NCBI GenBank assembly: GCA_008360975.2
Contig: CM039210.1
Span: 17,197,007 to 17,261,006 of the forward strand
Direction: 5' to 3'
DNA: 64,000 nt
Source of the DNA: Lichenostomus cassidix
Lineage: Eukaryota; Chordata; Aves; Passeriformes; Meliphagidae
In this document: one piece after another, positions 19,745 to 31,800 of the stretch
Layout: the number at the start of each line of letters is the position of its first letter
How positions within the stretch are numbered: the stretch's first letter is position 1
Notes under the pieces: model-generated
The model's database searches: none
The model's input: only the letters and a program-made list of their open reading frames with translations
Told to the model about the DNA's origin: nothing
Made by a program: the position numbers and the translations under genes

Positions 19745-22408
19745 GAACAGGATTTTCAGGCGTTGAGGCAGCAGCAGGTCTTAGGGAGGGATTTAGAGGA
19801 TCAGGGAACAGCTCAATGAATTTTGAAAGGAGGAGGGGGGATTTTGTCTCTGTGCAGTGAGCAGCATGAAAAAAGAGCAAGGGTATTAAAGAGAGCAAAG
19901 AGAAGGGATGTCTGAGGCTGGAGTCACAGGCAGCAGACAGGCAGGAGCAGCTCACTAAATACAGGTATGGAAAGAGGGAGACCAGTGTGGCACAGACACT
20001 TATAGGCATGGAGCTGGGGTTTGCTACCTTGGACATTGCAAGGGTGTTTCCATCAGACCATGGAAAATGGTGTCAGTAGAAATATTTTGAATGAAAATAT
20101 GGCTAACATCAAAAGATCCTGCTGTGGCTGAGCCTCTGCCAGTGATGGCTGACATGTTCTCTCAGCTTCAAAGTCTGGTTTTCACCTCTGCTAATAGAAA
20201 AGTTACTCAAACTTCCCTTTTGGGACAAATACAGAAGTGTTGTAGCGATGACCTAAGTCCAACCACCTTTGCAGTACAGCACCCAGATTTTCACTCAGGT
20301 CTACGAAATGCCTAATGCCTGCATGGATCTGTGCTGGGGAGCCTCATCTTCCTGTGCCTCTCCTAAGTCTCTCTTTTGATAAGTATCATATACAGGAACT
20401 GACATAAGTGTGTTGGTGTCCCAGTGTGTCCCACTGGGTCAGACTCTCAATCAGCAGCATCCTTAGTGAACATTTGGCTCCATCTTAGCCTGAAAATAGG
20501 AAATTCATAGGCTGTAACCTTACTGTTCACACATTTGGTGGACCTTAGGTCTCCCATTTGGAAACACAAGCACTGAGAGCATTACTTCCACCAAAGATAG
20601 CTAAGGCACAGTCACTGATGCCAATCACCCTTCTGATGTGTTGGCAACTCTGAAGTGCCCTAATGACCCTAGAGATACTTCCAGTGCTCTGCAACATGTG
20701 AGCACAAAGGAGGAATGGACCATGCCAGATCCCTTTTGGGGGAATACCTGCTGGTCAAAGGGCATTTCTCCTACTCCTTATTTTCCATCTCCTTTTATGG
20801 AAAATATGCATGAGGTAGTCCAAGAAATTCACATGATGAATGGAAAAATATATATCCCGCAGCTCTTGCAGGGTTCCCAGCAGCAGTTTGTGGCAGGACA
20901 TTTCCCCCCTCCCCCTTCTCTCTCTCCCTGATCACTGGCTGGAGATGAATGGCTCAGATTAAGTTGATAGCTTAGTCCAGGCTATCTAGTACTGGCACCT
21001 GGAAGTCAAGGTGAGACACTGAGAGAATGTGAAAAATTTTTAAGTGACCGCAAATCCACACTCTTTTTCCTATAAAAAATACCACAAAATCTCAGAAAGG
21101 TAGAAGCTTTTCTACATGGACATTGGAGCGTGAGGGAAAGTTTTCTCCCCAGGTGTCTGGACGCAGCCCTGTGGTTACTTCTCGCGGGATTGAGTGAGGA
21201 AGTCTAATGTATTCCAGCTCCAAAATTTGATTTGGTAAGATCATTGGTTTCCTAAATTATTCCAGCTAATTTATAGGTACCTTTCTTAACTTGCATTATA
21301 GTTCAAGCAAGCATTTCTTAACTTGCATTTTTTGAGCTATTTTTACAGTTCAAGCAAGCTTTTACCCCATAATTGCATTTTTAGCTATTATAGTGTTGCA
21401 ATTATGCATTCATTGTGTGTCTATGCGTGTCAATCTGTTCTATGTTTGTATGTTTGTTATTTTCTGTATCTAATAAATGGTATTTTTAGACTAATCGGCC
21501 AAATATCAAAGATCCTTGCAAACGGGACTGAGTCTTGGGGAGTTAGCTACTCTAAAGCCTGGCAAACTGCAGAAACTCACAAAGCTTCTGTCTCCCATGC
21601 AAGACACAGTTAGAAAAGGGCATGAATTCGGAGTATGGAAATGATTACAGGAGTGAGAAATTAGGGGCTTGGGTCTCTTACATTTCCTCAATAAAATTTC
21701 AGTACATATATATATATATATATGTACTCTGGGGATGGGGAGAAGAATTTAGATCAGATATAAACCAAAAGCAAATGTCCTTGCCCTAAATTCATATTAC
21801 CCAAGCACCCACCCTAGTAATTCTCCAACCACTGTTATTGTACCCTGCTGTGGGCTGATGAAGGAGCCTGGGAACACCCCAAGAAGCACTAGGGATTGGC
21901 AGGCTCTTCCCAAAGGTTCCCTGATCGCTCTTGGCTTCTGCAGGAATTCATCACTGTACACATTTCCTTGGCAATCCTGGGCCCTTTCCTACTGCCCTAA
22001 TTTACCTCTGGAGAACACTTATTGCCATGCTGATGGCAACCAACAATAAGAGGCTTCCATGACAATCCCATAAGCAGACGGTGGCCTTGAAGAAAGTATG
22101 GAAATCACAGGTGAGTTTTGCCAACAAATAGCTTTAGGAAATATAGCCTTTTGTGAAATGGCCCCAGGAAGTTACAAGCTGCAAATACTGACAGTCCTTC
22201 TGCTGAAAACCATGGATGGAGGGGGATGACCACAAAGGTATTCCACATACGATCCACTTATTTATTCACAGTAAAGCCGTAGCAGGATCCTGAATCTCAC
22301 TGTGTCTCTGGCTGGCACTTTCCATCCACCATTTTCAATCTGATTCCATCCTTTTTTGCTCTTGGATTTAATTCCAAACCTAAAGGAGTGAAAATTGGCT
22401 TACATCTC
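19745..22408. other. Intergenic stretch, no gene seen
   Basis: Apparently single-copy sequence. No open frame shows a domain. A (TA)n run lies at 21703-21724. Nothing else could be assigned. Confidence 0.6.
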
Positions 22409-22878
22409 TGCATTGGTTTGAAAATAAACCAATGGGAGATCACAAGTCAGGATTAAAATTAATAGGAAAAATTAAAAAAAAGTGAAATAATACAAGGAAA
22501 AGCACTGACAAAGTCAGTTACAACCTGACACCTGGTTAGGGTGGTGGTAGCAGTCCAAGTGAAGTAGTTCACTTGAAGCAGTGATCCTGTAGAAGATCTG
22601 GTCTCCAGCTGAAGGTCCAGTGGTAGCTCTTGTCCTCTAGGAATCCAGTAGACAAGGCTTAGACAGTTCCAAGGCCAGGTTATATCCAGGTGGGAATGCT
22701 TGGCTCCTCCTTCCTGGGCGGAGCATCTCACAATAGGATAAGTCCATGAGTCATGTGGTGGTTTCTTCATGGCCCATTGTCTGTTATCAGGGGTGGGTCA
22801 TTAGCAGATGATAACAACTAACGGTCCACAGCTGGTGGTAATAGAATACTGAATACATCTATATTGTGACCTAGGACA
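22409..22878 (-). mobile_element. Solo ERVL-type LTR-L copy 1 (470 bp)
   Basis: Plus-strand ends TGCATTGG...CTAGGACA with a perfect 5-bp target duplication ATCTC (22404-22408, 22879-22883). Same family as the 5' LTR of ERV-5 and the solo copy at 51235. Five-base duplications fit ERVL-type integrases. Confidence 0.92.
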
Positions 22879-22883
22879 ATCTC

Positions 22884-24149
22884 CTATTTACCTCTGCCTC
22901 CAAGTCTCCCACTCCTCTCTTCTGCTACAACAGCTCTTTTTCTTTCCACCATTCTTCCCACCATAAAACACAACAGAAATGAATCTATCATGGCTGATTC
23001 ATGCATTCTTTTTGAGCCCATTCAACTGTATCTGCTAATCTTACATATCACAGGATGAGTGGAAGCTTCAGAAAAGCCCTGCCTTAGCCTCAGAATTTGG
23101 CAACAGTTTAAATTTAAATAATCACTTAGGCCCACAATTCTAATGATGGCAAATCAGATTTATCTAAAAAAATATTTATTTATTAAACAGACAAGAGATA
23201 ACAGATGAAAGATCTTAATCAGAATTACTTACTACACAGTATAAAACTAAAGAATACTAGTAGATTACAGCATAACATAAAACAGTGCACTATATCAAGG
23301 TACCTATATTAAAGCTAGCAAAAGAAATACCAGTGATTAGGAGTCAAATGTAACTTACCACCAAAATTATGATAATGTACACAGATTCCTTCACTTAACC
23401 CTTGGGGAGTAACCGTGAAGCAGGCATCCCTTCTCATGGGAGAAACCACACATTTCCAGGAAAATGTATAGAAGATTTCTGCTTTGTGGAAGTTTGCTGT
23501 GGCTTTTATAGTTGAAAAGTGAGGTGTCTGTCAGTCATAAATCCATCTTATCTTCCTTATCTCACTTCAAAACTAAGGTGTTTTTTGGCAGTTGGGAGAT
23601 GCCAGACCACTGTTAACCCCATGGCACCAAAATAACTCACTACAAGACCACTTGTCCTGTTTTAGTTATCTAACCGGTTAACAAACAACAGATAAGCTCT
23701 TCTGGGGGAGGTGAGATGCCCTGCTACATTCCACCTCTTGACTGCAGTCAATCAATTTACTTCATGGAGTGGTAATGCAAGTACCTCTTGCCTCTGTGCT
23801 ACAAAAGCATCCACTGCATATATGTGCATTATCACTAAGTGTGTTGAGATACATTGATCTCCTAAGCTTTATTATTACTCTAACTCATGTAGTTAAAAAG
23901 AGTGTTAACCATATTATTGATTTTGGTAAGAAGTACATGCTGTTGTTTCAGTTTATGTATTTCTGGAATGGATGATGTTTTCATGTATTGGATTATGTAA
24001 AACACACACACACACTCACACACACACACATATAATGACTACCATTAAAACGACTTATAATGACAAGATATAACAACAAATCCAGAATGTTCATGGTAGT
24101 TGGGGACAATCCAAACAAGTCATTTTACTTGTGTTGTTACCAGTCCATG
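22884..24149. other. Intergenic stretch with a possible LTR
   Basis: No gene seen. 23140-23735 may be a minus-strand LTR: rc TATAAAAG near 23500, AATAAA near 23180, and a TGTAGCAGGGC start at 23735. No duplication was found, so this is tentative. A (CA)n run lies at 24001-24032. Confidence 0.45.
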
Positions 24150-24516
24150 TGTTGGAAAACGCAGTTTTCCAGCAAAACTTGTGTTAGTTGAGCAGGCCTG
24201 AACAAAGCCTCAGCATAGTCAGGCCTCAGTAAAAATCCTAGCAAGCTGTCGTGAAAAGCTAATATCTGGGAACCACAGCTGTGCTTCTGAACTGTGAGAA
24301 GAATGTCATGGGAAAGGCTAGGGAGTCAAAAGTGTTATTAGAAAGAATAAGGGAGTCACCAGGAGGATCCCTGAATATGTGAGAACAAACTGCAGATACG
24401 TGTGTAGCTATAATTAGAAACATCTGTAACAGTATATAAGTTTCTCGTTTGGTGAAATAAAATGGAGCTTGCTTTATGACTTAAGTCGTGTGTGAGTTCT
24501 CTCTCGCCGTTCGTCA
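24150..24516 (+). mobile_element. Solo LTR-F copy 1 (367 bp)
   Basis: TGTTGGAAAACG...GTTCGTCA with a perfect 6-bp target duplication TCCATG (24144-24149, 24517-24522). TATATAAG and AAATAAAAT near the 3' end give plus orientation. The most diverged of three copies. Confidence 0.92.
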
Positions 24517-25198
24517 TCCATGTAGATCAGGATGTTCACCATCCCCTGACTCTTAAAATCATAGAAAGATGAGATGTAAATCAAGAACAAAGAAAAGTCC
24601 ACGGAGTCAGTCTCTTGGTTGCAGTGATTAGAGAAGTTCAATAGATTGGTTAGCAACTCCATTCATGCTTCTTAGTTCAGTGTTGTTCTTCAGTGAAGTT
24701 CAGCATTTCACATATTCTTGCTCAGCATATCAAGTGTTAGACAATTCTACAATAACCTGAACAAATAAACATGTACTATAGAATAGTATGGTTGTCTCAG
24801 GGGAATCAAAGGTGTAATGAAACTCAAATTGCGTCTACCTACTCAGCATATTACTCCAGTCGGGAATTTTATACCTTACCCTGAGAAGGCAGGAAGAGGT
24901 ACACAAAACTGATTCCACAATCATATGAAAAATTCAAGTTACATTCAGGGAGAAATATTTTCCACCCACTGTGACAACTAGAGAGAAGACATAAGCACTC
25001 TAAAGTAATACTTGCAGAAAACTGCAAAGTATATACAAATATTATTCAAAACAATTAAAAACTATTAATTTATCTAGTACTTTAACAATATGAATAAACA
25101 TTTTTAATACTATGTAAACAAACTTAAGTAGAATAGCCATCCGTCTGTCCGAGACCCTTTACAAAAAATGATTTTATTCAGATTTACACATCTTGTTA
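24517..25198. other. AT-rich stretch downstream of ERV-4 env, nothing assigned
   Basis: Lies where a 3' LTR of ERV-4 would be expected on the minus strand, but no LTR ends or match to the ERV-1 LTR could be recognised. Confidence 0.4.
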
Positions 25199-25199
25199 T

Positions 25200-26304
25200 A
25201 TCCTATTTTGCAGATTTGGAATAGAATTCATATACCAGCCATTAATGTCAGAATGACAATAATTATGCCAATCAATTTTCTCACAGTCACATTTAAATTT
25301 GGAACCCATGAGGTTATCCAATCAAATATATCTTCCCCTTGATTTTTATGTATTTCATGAAAAATTCTGGTGTTCTTTCTAAAACGTCTTCCAAATCAGT
25401 CTGTATTCTCAGTATCTGATCCATGTATACACAGCAACTGGTGTTGATAACTGTGCACATACCACCTTTGGAAGACAAAAGAAAATCCGTAGACATTTGA
25501 TTTTGTTTAACTACCTTTGAAAGGCTGGTAACTTCTTGTTGCAAGGCATTGATTGCATTGTTTATCCAATTTTCTATTTGTTTGATAACTCCAGATATGT
25601 TCAGTATAGCCTTTTCTAATTCAGGCACTCCTAACCATGGTAAGAATCCTCTCATAAACTTGTGGAATCCAGAGGATCTCTCAACTAAGGGATTTAAATT
25701 TTGTTTGTGTCTTGTTACAAAAGATAGTAGGTGTCCTCTGGGGAATTCCAATTTATCAGTGATATAAATTTCTGTCACTACAGTTCCAATGGTGCATATT
25801 CCTTGCCATTTAGGGGGTGGAGCTTTTCTAGCTTGATTTCTGCAAAGCCAGTAATATCCCATATTGTCTTGAATAGGCCACCAATGCATGTCATAAATTC
25901 CTATTCCTGTTATATCCAAATATGAGAGACACTTGGGATAATCTCCTGCCATTTTTCCTTGGTTACACTTAGGTAACTCCATTTTTTGGTGTAAAGCCAC
26001 TCCTGGTCCCTTTAGGTATCTGTGAACACAGGAGGTCTCAATGACTGCTATTTCTACTGTCAGGATTTGTTGATCTATGGAGATTTGGGCTGTTTTTCCT
26101 TCTAAAAGGAGCATCACTCCAGCTGGAGGAAGATCACTGGAAAACAGGCTTGGTGTTGGAATTCCCATCATCTGAATACTTTCATCTGAGTGAGTGGGAA
26201 ACTGAGAACAAATCCAGTAGTTGCTGCAGTTTTTTATCAGTGTCACAGTTTGAATTAGCTTTAGGTGTGAATTTCTCTTCCAAGGGTCAGGTAGTATTTG
26301 TTCT
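25200..26304 (-). pseudogene. env: ERV-4 env fragment, gamma-type
   Basis: Closely related to ERV-1 env through SU and TM. A 310-codon open frame (26246-25314) begins near the SU motif, which here reads YWIC instead of CWIC (Cys to Tyr). It keeps a CX6CC (CTVINTSCC), a coiled region and RHKQ at the expected cleavage site. The membrane anchor lies in another frame after a frameshift near 25330, and ends at a TGA near 25207 where ERV-1 has TAG. The N-terminal leader is lost at the border with LTR-E2 (26305). No pol is present beside it. Confidence 0.87.
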
Positions 26305-26985
26305 TGTGTTGGTTTTGCATGGCTTGGTTTTTGGTAGTGGGGGGTGGCTACAGGGGTGTCTTCTGTGAGAAGCTGCTAAAAGCTTCCTCAGTGTCCAGCA
26401 GAGCTAATCCCTGGTGTCTCCAAAGATGGACATGCTGCTGGCCAAGGCTAGGCCAATTAGAAATAATGGTAACAACTCCGTGATAACATATTTAAGAAGA
26501 AAGATAAACAAAATGTTGTTGTGCAGCTTTAATTTCAGCCAGTACAGAGTGAGAACATGTGAGAGAAACAACTATGCAGACACCAAGGTCAGTGAAGAAG
26601 GATGTGGCACCACAGACTCTTTCCCATGGGAATTTTCTCTTCTTCTTCCTGTGTTTTTATAAATAAAGATAAAGTTTTGATGTTATTGAAACGGTCTCTG
26701 GAAAGATAGGCGGTTCAAGCCTGGCCAATCAGCCTAGGGGGAGGTTTTGAATTGGCCCAATCCGGAGAATCTGTGAAAGTCTATATAAGTTCTAAAATTA
26801 ATTAATAAATGCAGATTTGTGCCACCTGAGACTCTGTCTGGTTCTTTCACTCCGCTAGCGGTTCAACAGCGACAGAAGGAGGGGGAGGAGGTGCTCTAAA
26901 AGCCTGAACTGAGATTCCTCTGCTGGCCGTGATGCTGGCCATGATGAAGCAGGCTGTCCCCTTGCAGCCCATGGAGGTCAACGGG
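26305..26985 (+). mobile_element. Old LTR-E2 fragment (relative of LTR-E), with nested LTR-A2
   Basis: Begins TGTGTTGGTTTTGCATGG, like the reverse of the old copy at 53022-53944, and keeps LTR-E landmarks (CACCAAGGTCAGTGAAGAAGG, GGGGGAGGAGGTGCTC, TTGCAGCCCATGG). It is interrupted at 26603-26874 and cut at 26986 by LTR-A2 elements. Confidence 0.75.
26603..26874 (+). mobile_element. Solo LTR-A2 copy 1 (272 bp) nested in LTR-E2
   Basis: TGTGGCACCACAG...CAACAGCGACA with a perfect 6-bp target duplication GAAGGA (26597-26602, 26875-26880). A clear relative of LTR-A (same ends, AATAAAGATAAAG, GCCTGGCCAATCAG) but diverged enough to be a sister subfamily. Confidence 0.93.
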
Positions 26986-27071
26986 TGTGGCAACACAGAT
27001 TCTTTCCCATGGGAACTTTTCTCTTCTTCTTTCTATGTTTTATAAATAAAGATAAAGTTTTTGTGTTATTG
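26986..27071 (+). mobile_element. Truncated LTR-A2 copy 2
   Basis: TGTGGCAACACAGATTC through AATAAAGATAAAG, the first 86 bases of an LTR-A2. The rest is missing: LTR-A copy 4 follows directly and the sequence after it is not LTR. Confidence 0.85.
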
Positions 27072-27334
27072 TGTGGCTAGCACAGGTTTTTCCCATGAGA
27101 AGTTTTCTTGTGTTTTGTAAATAAAGATAAAGTCTGGATGTTTTTGGAACAGTGTCCCAGAACTTGGGCAGTGCAGGCCTGGCCAATCAGGCCTGGGGGA
27201 AGGCTTCTGACTGACCAATCTGGGTGACTTTTGAGAACTCTATATATGTGATGAAATCAAAACAATAAAGGTCATTCCTTCTTGCCACTGAGAACTGATG
27301 CATTCATTACTCTGCTAGCTGCTCAACAGCGACA
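27072..27334 (+). mobile_element. Solo LTR-A copy 4 (263 bp)
   Basis: Complete TGTGGCTAGC...CAGCGACA. By eye it differs from copy 1 (6375-6637) at a single base (T/C in AAAGTTTGG/AAAGTCTGG). No target duplication: left flank TTATTG, right flank GTGGGG. A deletion or recombination removed the right side of the host LTR-A2. Confidence 0.93.
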
Positions 27335-27539
27335 GGTGGGGGTTTTATCTAGGATCTTTTCCCAGAAAGCATGAGGAAACTCAATGGGGCTGAGGGCACA
27401 TACTCACCAAATTTGTTGAGTCAGCTTAGGGCTGGTGAGGGCTATGCTGGCATCTCATGAGCCACACAAAACTCTCCTACCCATCTTATGTTAGACTGGG
27501 ACCTGTGCCATAGATCTGTTGCTACACATTTTTTTCCTA

Positions 27540-27957
27540 TGGGCACAGGCTGAGAGAGTTGGGGTTGTTCAGACTGGAGAAGAGAAGGTTCTAAGGAGAC
27601 ATTAGAGCACCTTCCAGTACCTAAAGGGGCTAAAAGAGACCTGCAGAAGGACTTTTGACAAGGGCATGGAGTGACAGGACGAGGGGGAATGGCTTTAAAC
27701 TGATGGAGGGCAGGTCTAGATTAGATATTGGGAAGACATTTTTTACTGTGAAGGTGGTGAAGGCACAGGAACAGGTTACCCAGAGAAGCTGTGGATGCCC
27801 CATCCCTAGAAGTGTTCAAGGCCAGGTTGGATGGGGCTTTGAGCAACCTGGTCTAATGGAAGGTGTCCCTGCTCGTGGCAGGGGGATTGGAACTAGATGA
27901 TCTTTAACGTTCCTTCCAAACCAAACCAAACCTCTCTGTGATTTCATGATTCTATTT
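27540..27957 (+). repeat. CR1 LINE 3' end
   Basis: Typical CR1 3' region: GAGAGAGTTGGGGTTGTTCAG, GGTTACCCAGAGAAGCTGTGG, GAAGTGTTCAAGGCCAGG, GGAACTAGATGATCTTTAA, and a terminal CATGATTCTATTT. Plus orientation, 5' truncated. Confidence 0.93.
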
Positions 27958-28154
27958 TCCCCTGCCCCCGTGAATGCTGGACTGAGCATAGCAGCCGCAC
28001 CGAGTGTGTGTGTGCGCGCGTGCGCCTTATCATTACCATTTATTCCCTCCCTCCTCCCTCCCAGTGCTGCAGGACTCCGCAGCGAGCGAGAGAAAGAGAG
28101 GAAAGAGAGAGACTGAGCCATCAGCCCCTCAGATCTGCTTAACCAAATCACTGC

Positions 28155-28637
28155 TGTCAGGAAAATGAACCCACAAACTCCAGAGGTTTATGTCCAAAAA
28201 TGAGACAGAGGAGTCCTGTAACTTTATTCATGAATAAAGGGAGAGGTCATGGACATTTCCCATGAGGTCTCTCAAATTGATAGTGGATGCTGCCTTCTTT
28301 TTATCCGAATTCCCGGCTGCAAGTTCCCTCTTTCTTTCCCCGTTGGCTGAGGTACTCAAGAGGTACAGATTTCCCGGAACGCCTAATGCAGACCCCGCGT
28401 AATATACATCCCCCCTAATGCAGACCCCCTTAATACATATTCCCCTTTTCTTCTTTTTCTTATGGCTCTGTTCTTGTAGTTTATTAACACAGTCTTGGGT
28501 AAGTCAATCAGTGGAATTCCTATGGAAATCCTTCCCATTGTTTATTCTATCTTTCCGTATTGGTCTTATCTTACCAGCAGACTCAGGTCTTATCTTACCA
28601 GCCGTTTGTTTGTAAAGACACTCCCTTATTCCTTTCA
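28155..28637 (-). mobile_element. Solo LTR-G copy 1 (483 bp)
   Basis: TGTCAGGAAAATG...ATTCCTTTCA with 4-bp target duplication CTGC (28151-28154, 28638-28641). On the minus strand a TATA-like element and AATAAAGTTACAGGA near the end give the orientation. It sits inside the GC-rich segment and splits it. Confidence 0.88.
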
Positions 28638-31091
28638 CTGCTCTTTGCAGGGAGGGAGAGCGGGGGGAACCAGATCAAAAGACAAAATGAAAGAAAGCCA
28701 ACGGGGGAACAAAAAGCCACCCCCAGGCGGACCCTTTCCCAGAGAAAAGGATGGGGCGTGTGTGTGTGTGTGTAGCACCGACTCCGTCCTGCTCAGGAGA
28801 AGAGGATGTTCTTTTCCCCGCCTCCCCTTTCGCCCTTCCCCGTCCCGGGGAAAACTCCTCGCTGGGAAAAGCAAAACCGTAAAAGCTTCTCCCCACCTCA
28901 ACCCCCTTACAAAGGCTCTCAAGCAACCACCACCAACAAACAGAAAGCAAAAATAGTCGAAAAGAAAGAGAAGAAAAGAAAAGAAAGAAAATAAGAAAAT
29001 GCCAAGAGCCAGAAGCAAGACACAAGTTCCATCGATTTCAGAGCCAGGATTTTATACAGTGCACTGAGTTTTTTTCCTCCCCCTTTTTTTTTTTTACTCC
29101 TTCCCCCCCCTTCCTTTCTTTCACCTTGCCTCCTCCTTCTTATCCTACCCACTCCCCTTTTTATTTTTTATTTTATTTTGGATCCTTCTAAAATTAGCCA
29201 GGACTGCTCCCCGTGTTGCGTGTTAATTTGATTTACTCCGGGATTCCGGCTTTCCAAGACGCCATTCCCGCCCCGTTTCTCGCTCTATCTTGTTCTATTT
29301 ATCTCTCGATATCTATCATTTATCTCTCGAGCTATCTGTTCATCTGTCTGTCCGTCCATCTCCCTCTCCTCGGTGCCTTCCTCCTCCCCCCGCCCTCCTC
29401 CCTCTGCGCTCTGCGTGAGCTGCGCGGCCGGGCGCTCCCCTCATCCCCATCTGACAGATGAACACCGCCATGGGTTTGCCGCAACACAAGCAAAAGCACA
29501 TTTGGGGGCTGTGGCAAGGGATTAGAACCAGGATCTAAAAGAGAAGAGACGAGAAGGGGGGAAATCCGATCAGGAGGAGAAGAAGGAAGAAAGAAGAAGA
29601 GGAATCTGCTAAGAAGCCCCCGCTGCCGTTTTGGGGATATGGGTTAGTAAAGGAAAAACAACTAACAAACAAAAGCAACAAAAAACCTGAGCCATCGAGA
29701 AAAGGTCTGTCTTGATGATCGGGATTGCAGGAGGGTCGTACCCCTCTCCCATTTTCTTTCGCCCCTCCTCTCCTTTTTTGCTTCTGCATGCAAAAGTTAA
29801 TGTCGTCTTCTTTTCTTTCGTGTTGTGGCTTAGCAATGGCGCGGAAAGGGCTTTATTTAGGTTTTCTTTTGGGGGGGAGGGGGGAATATTCCTTCATTGT
29901 GCAATGCATGCGTGTCCTCCTCTCCTCCTCCGACCCCTTCCATCCCCATGCTTTGTGCCTGTTGGGGGTGTGTGGGGGTGTGTGTGAGCAAGAAGGGGTT
30001 AAGACCATGCTACTGGGAAGGGGGTGGAATTATTTTAGGAGTTTGCATAATGTAGTAAACCCCCTTATACCCCTCCTTATCCCCCCGCCCCCTTTCATAG
30101 CCTATGTATGTTTATATGTGTAGGTGGCAGCTATGTGTGTGCATGTGGAAATTGTGGGGGACACGACCACCGTCTCGCATCATAAATTGCAGCTAGAAAG
30201 CAACACTGTAGCTTTGTGGGGATTTGTGTGTGTGTGTGCATGGGGCTCCGCGGCGGTGCTGGGGGGAGGGGGGGAGCTCCGCTGCCCCGGGGTGCCCCGG
30301 CTTGTTTTGACATTAAAAAGGACACACAGCCCCGAAAATCGGCGATTTGGAAGATAAAAGAAGTATAGAAGAGAGGCATGGGTGTGGAGAAGGGGAGGAG
30401 TAATTAGCAATGCGGGCCCCTCCCCCCGCTCCATGGCTTTATAATGATTATTAATAAGTCGGTGATTGTCGCCCTCGGGCCCCCGGTGTTCCTCCCTCCC
30501 CTTTCAGGGTGAAAGTGGTATTTTAGTCTGAATATCGCCAATATTATCGGGGAGGTGGCGATTTAAGGGGGAGGGAGGCAAACACAGCCTGCAGCCGCGG
30601 ACGGCTATTGTCGACCTCAGCCCTGGCGCAAGGCTACTGCCGAGCACGCACACACTCAAACCCCTTCCTCGCCGGGTTCCCCCGGCGGGCACTTGGAAAT
30701 AGGGTCGCTCCCGCCCTTGTTCCCCGGTGAGTGTGTCAGTGTGATTGTAAGTGTGACTGTGTGTATGTGTGACTCTCTGTATGTGTATCCCACCGGGCAC
30801 TGGCGGTCCCCGCGCTGCCGCTGCCCCTGCCCCTGCCTGGTGTATTTATGTCTCCAAAAGGCAGTTGAGAGAAGCATTTCCGATTCGTTTTTGCTTCAAA
30901 TAAATGCCCCCGAAAATCAAGGGCCTGACGTTTGATGTTCAATGGACATTTGGCCGCCGGGAGCCCGACCCGTGGAGGGGGGACTGGGAGACACATGGCT
31001 CGGCCACCCCTCGGCGGGCAGGTCCGTCCCACGAGAGGACGCCAGGGGAGATGCGGAGGGCTTTATGCATAGGGGAAGAGCATGGTGGATG

Positions 31092-31472
31092 TGTGAGAAA
31101 CGTCCTCTCACTACTTAAATTTTGAAAGAGTTTATTCACTCATATTCAGAGTACAAACAACGATAAGAGGCTTAGAATGGCTGTCTGCCGTTACATAAAG
31201 CGAAGTGCAGCGCTGAGTGCTCAGCCACTGATGGGGGGTAGCCAGAGGCACGCCTTTGGGCTAGGGGATGCAGTTTTTATAACCCCCTAGCCCCTCCTCC
31301 TTCAGGTTCTCCGATTGGCTCTTTGTCTTCTTCTGATGGGTTAGCTGCTTGCCCAGCTCTCCTCTTTCTTAACCATAACACTTAACAATTAGACATAACA
31401 TATTAACAAATAACCATAACAAAAACCTCATAACCCTTTACGAATGCCAACTCCATGACTTCATTTATAACA
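31092..31472 (-). mobile_element. Solo LTR-I (381 bp) in the GC-rich segment
   Basis: TGTGAGAAACG...TTTATAACA with 5-bp target duplication GGATG (31087-31091, 31473-31477). The minus strand has a TATAAAAA-type box near 31275 and AATAAACTC near 31130. Confidence 0.88.
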
Positions 31473-31800
31473 GGATGCATGCAGAGATGCGGGGGGCACA
31501 CACCCATCCCGGTGCCATGTGGTAGCGGTGCCTCCGCGGCTGCAGGGATCGGGGCGAGCTCAGCCGGGCTTTGGAAGGAGGAAGATGGAGGGAAGGGGGC
31601 AGCGGGGGCCTGGCAGTCTGTTTCCCTCAAGCAGAGGTGTTGCATTAGCCACCGGCCCGAGGGGTGGGGGGGATATGCCGTGTGTCCTTCTATGTCCGTC
31701 TGTCACACCACAAAGGATGTGCGGGACCAGCTAACCTCGGAGCCAACAAGTGCACCACTGTCAGGGAGAGCATCTGAGCCTCTTGATATTGATGAGAGGA

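Larger units (their letters stand above)
27958..31800. other. GC/CpG-rich, repeat-poor segment, possible host promoter region
   Basis: Apart from LTR-G (28155-28637) and LTR-I (31092-31472) this stretch carries no repeat seen elsewhere in the window. It is rich in G/C, CpG, pyrimidine tracts and (GT)n runs, e.g. 28760-28774, and unlike the AT-rich flanks. This is the look of a vertebrate CpG-island promoter or 5' untranslated region. No exon, splice site pair or known protein could be identified; the many overlapping open frames are explained by base composition. Confidence 0.4.

Noticed and set aside
25314..26246. ERV-4 env as an intact domesticated envelope
   Set aside because: The N-terminus is lost at the LTR-E2 border, the SU CWIC cysteine is Tyr, and the anchor is out of frame.
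28418..31125. Many overlapping open frames on both strands in the GC-rich segment
   Set aside because: Low stop density from base composition and simple repeats; no domain, no consistent start or splice structure.
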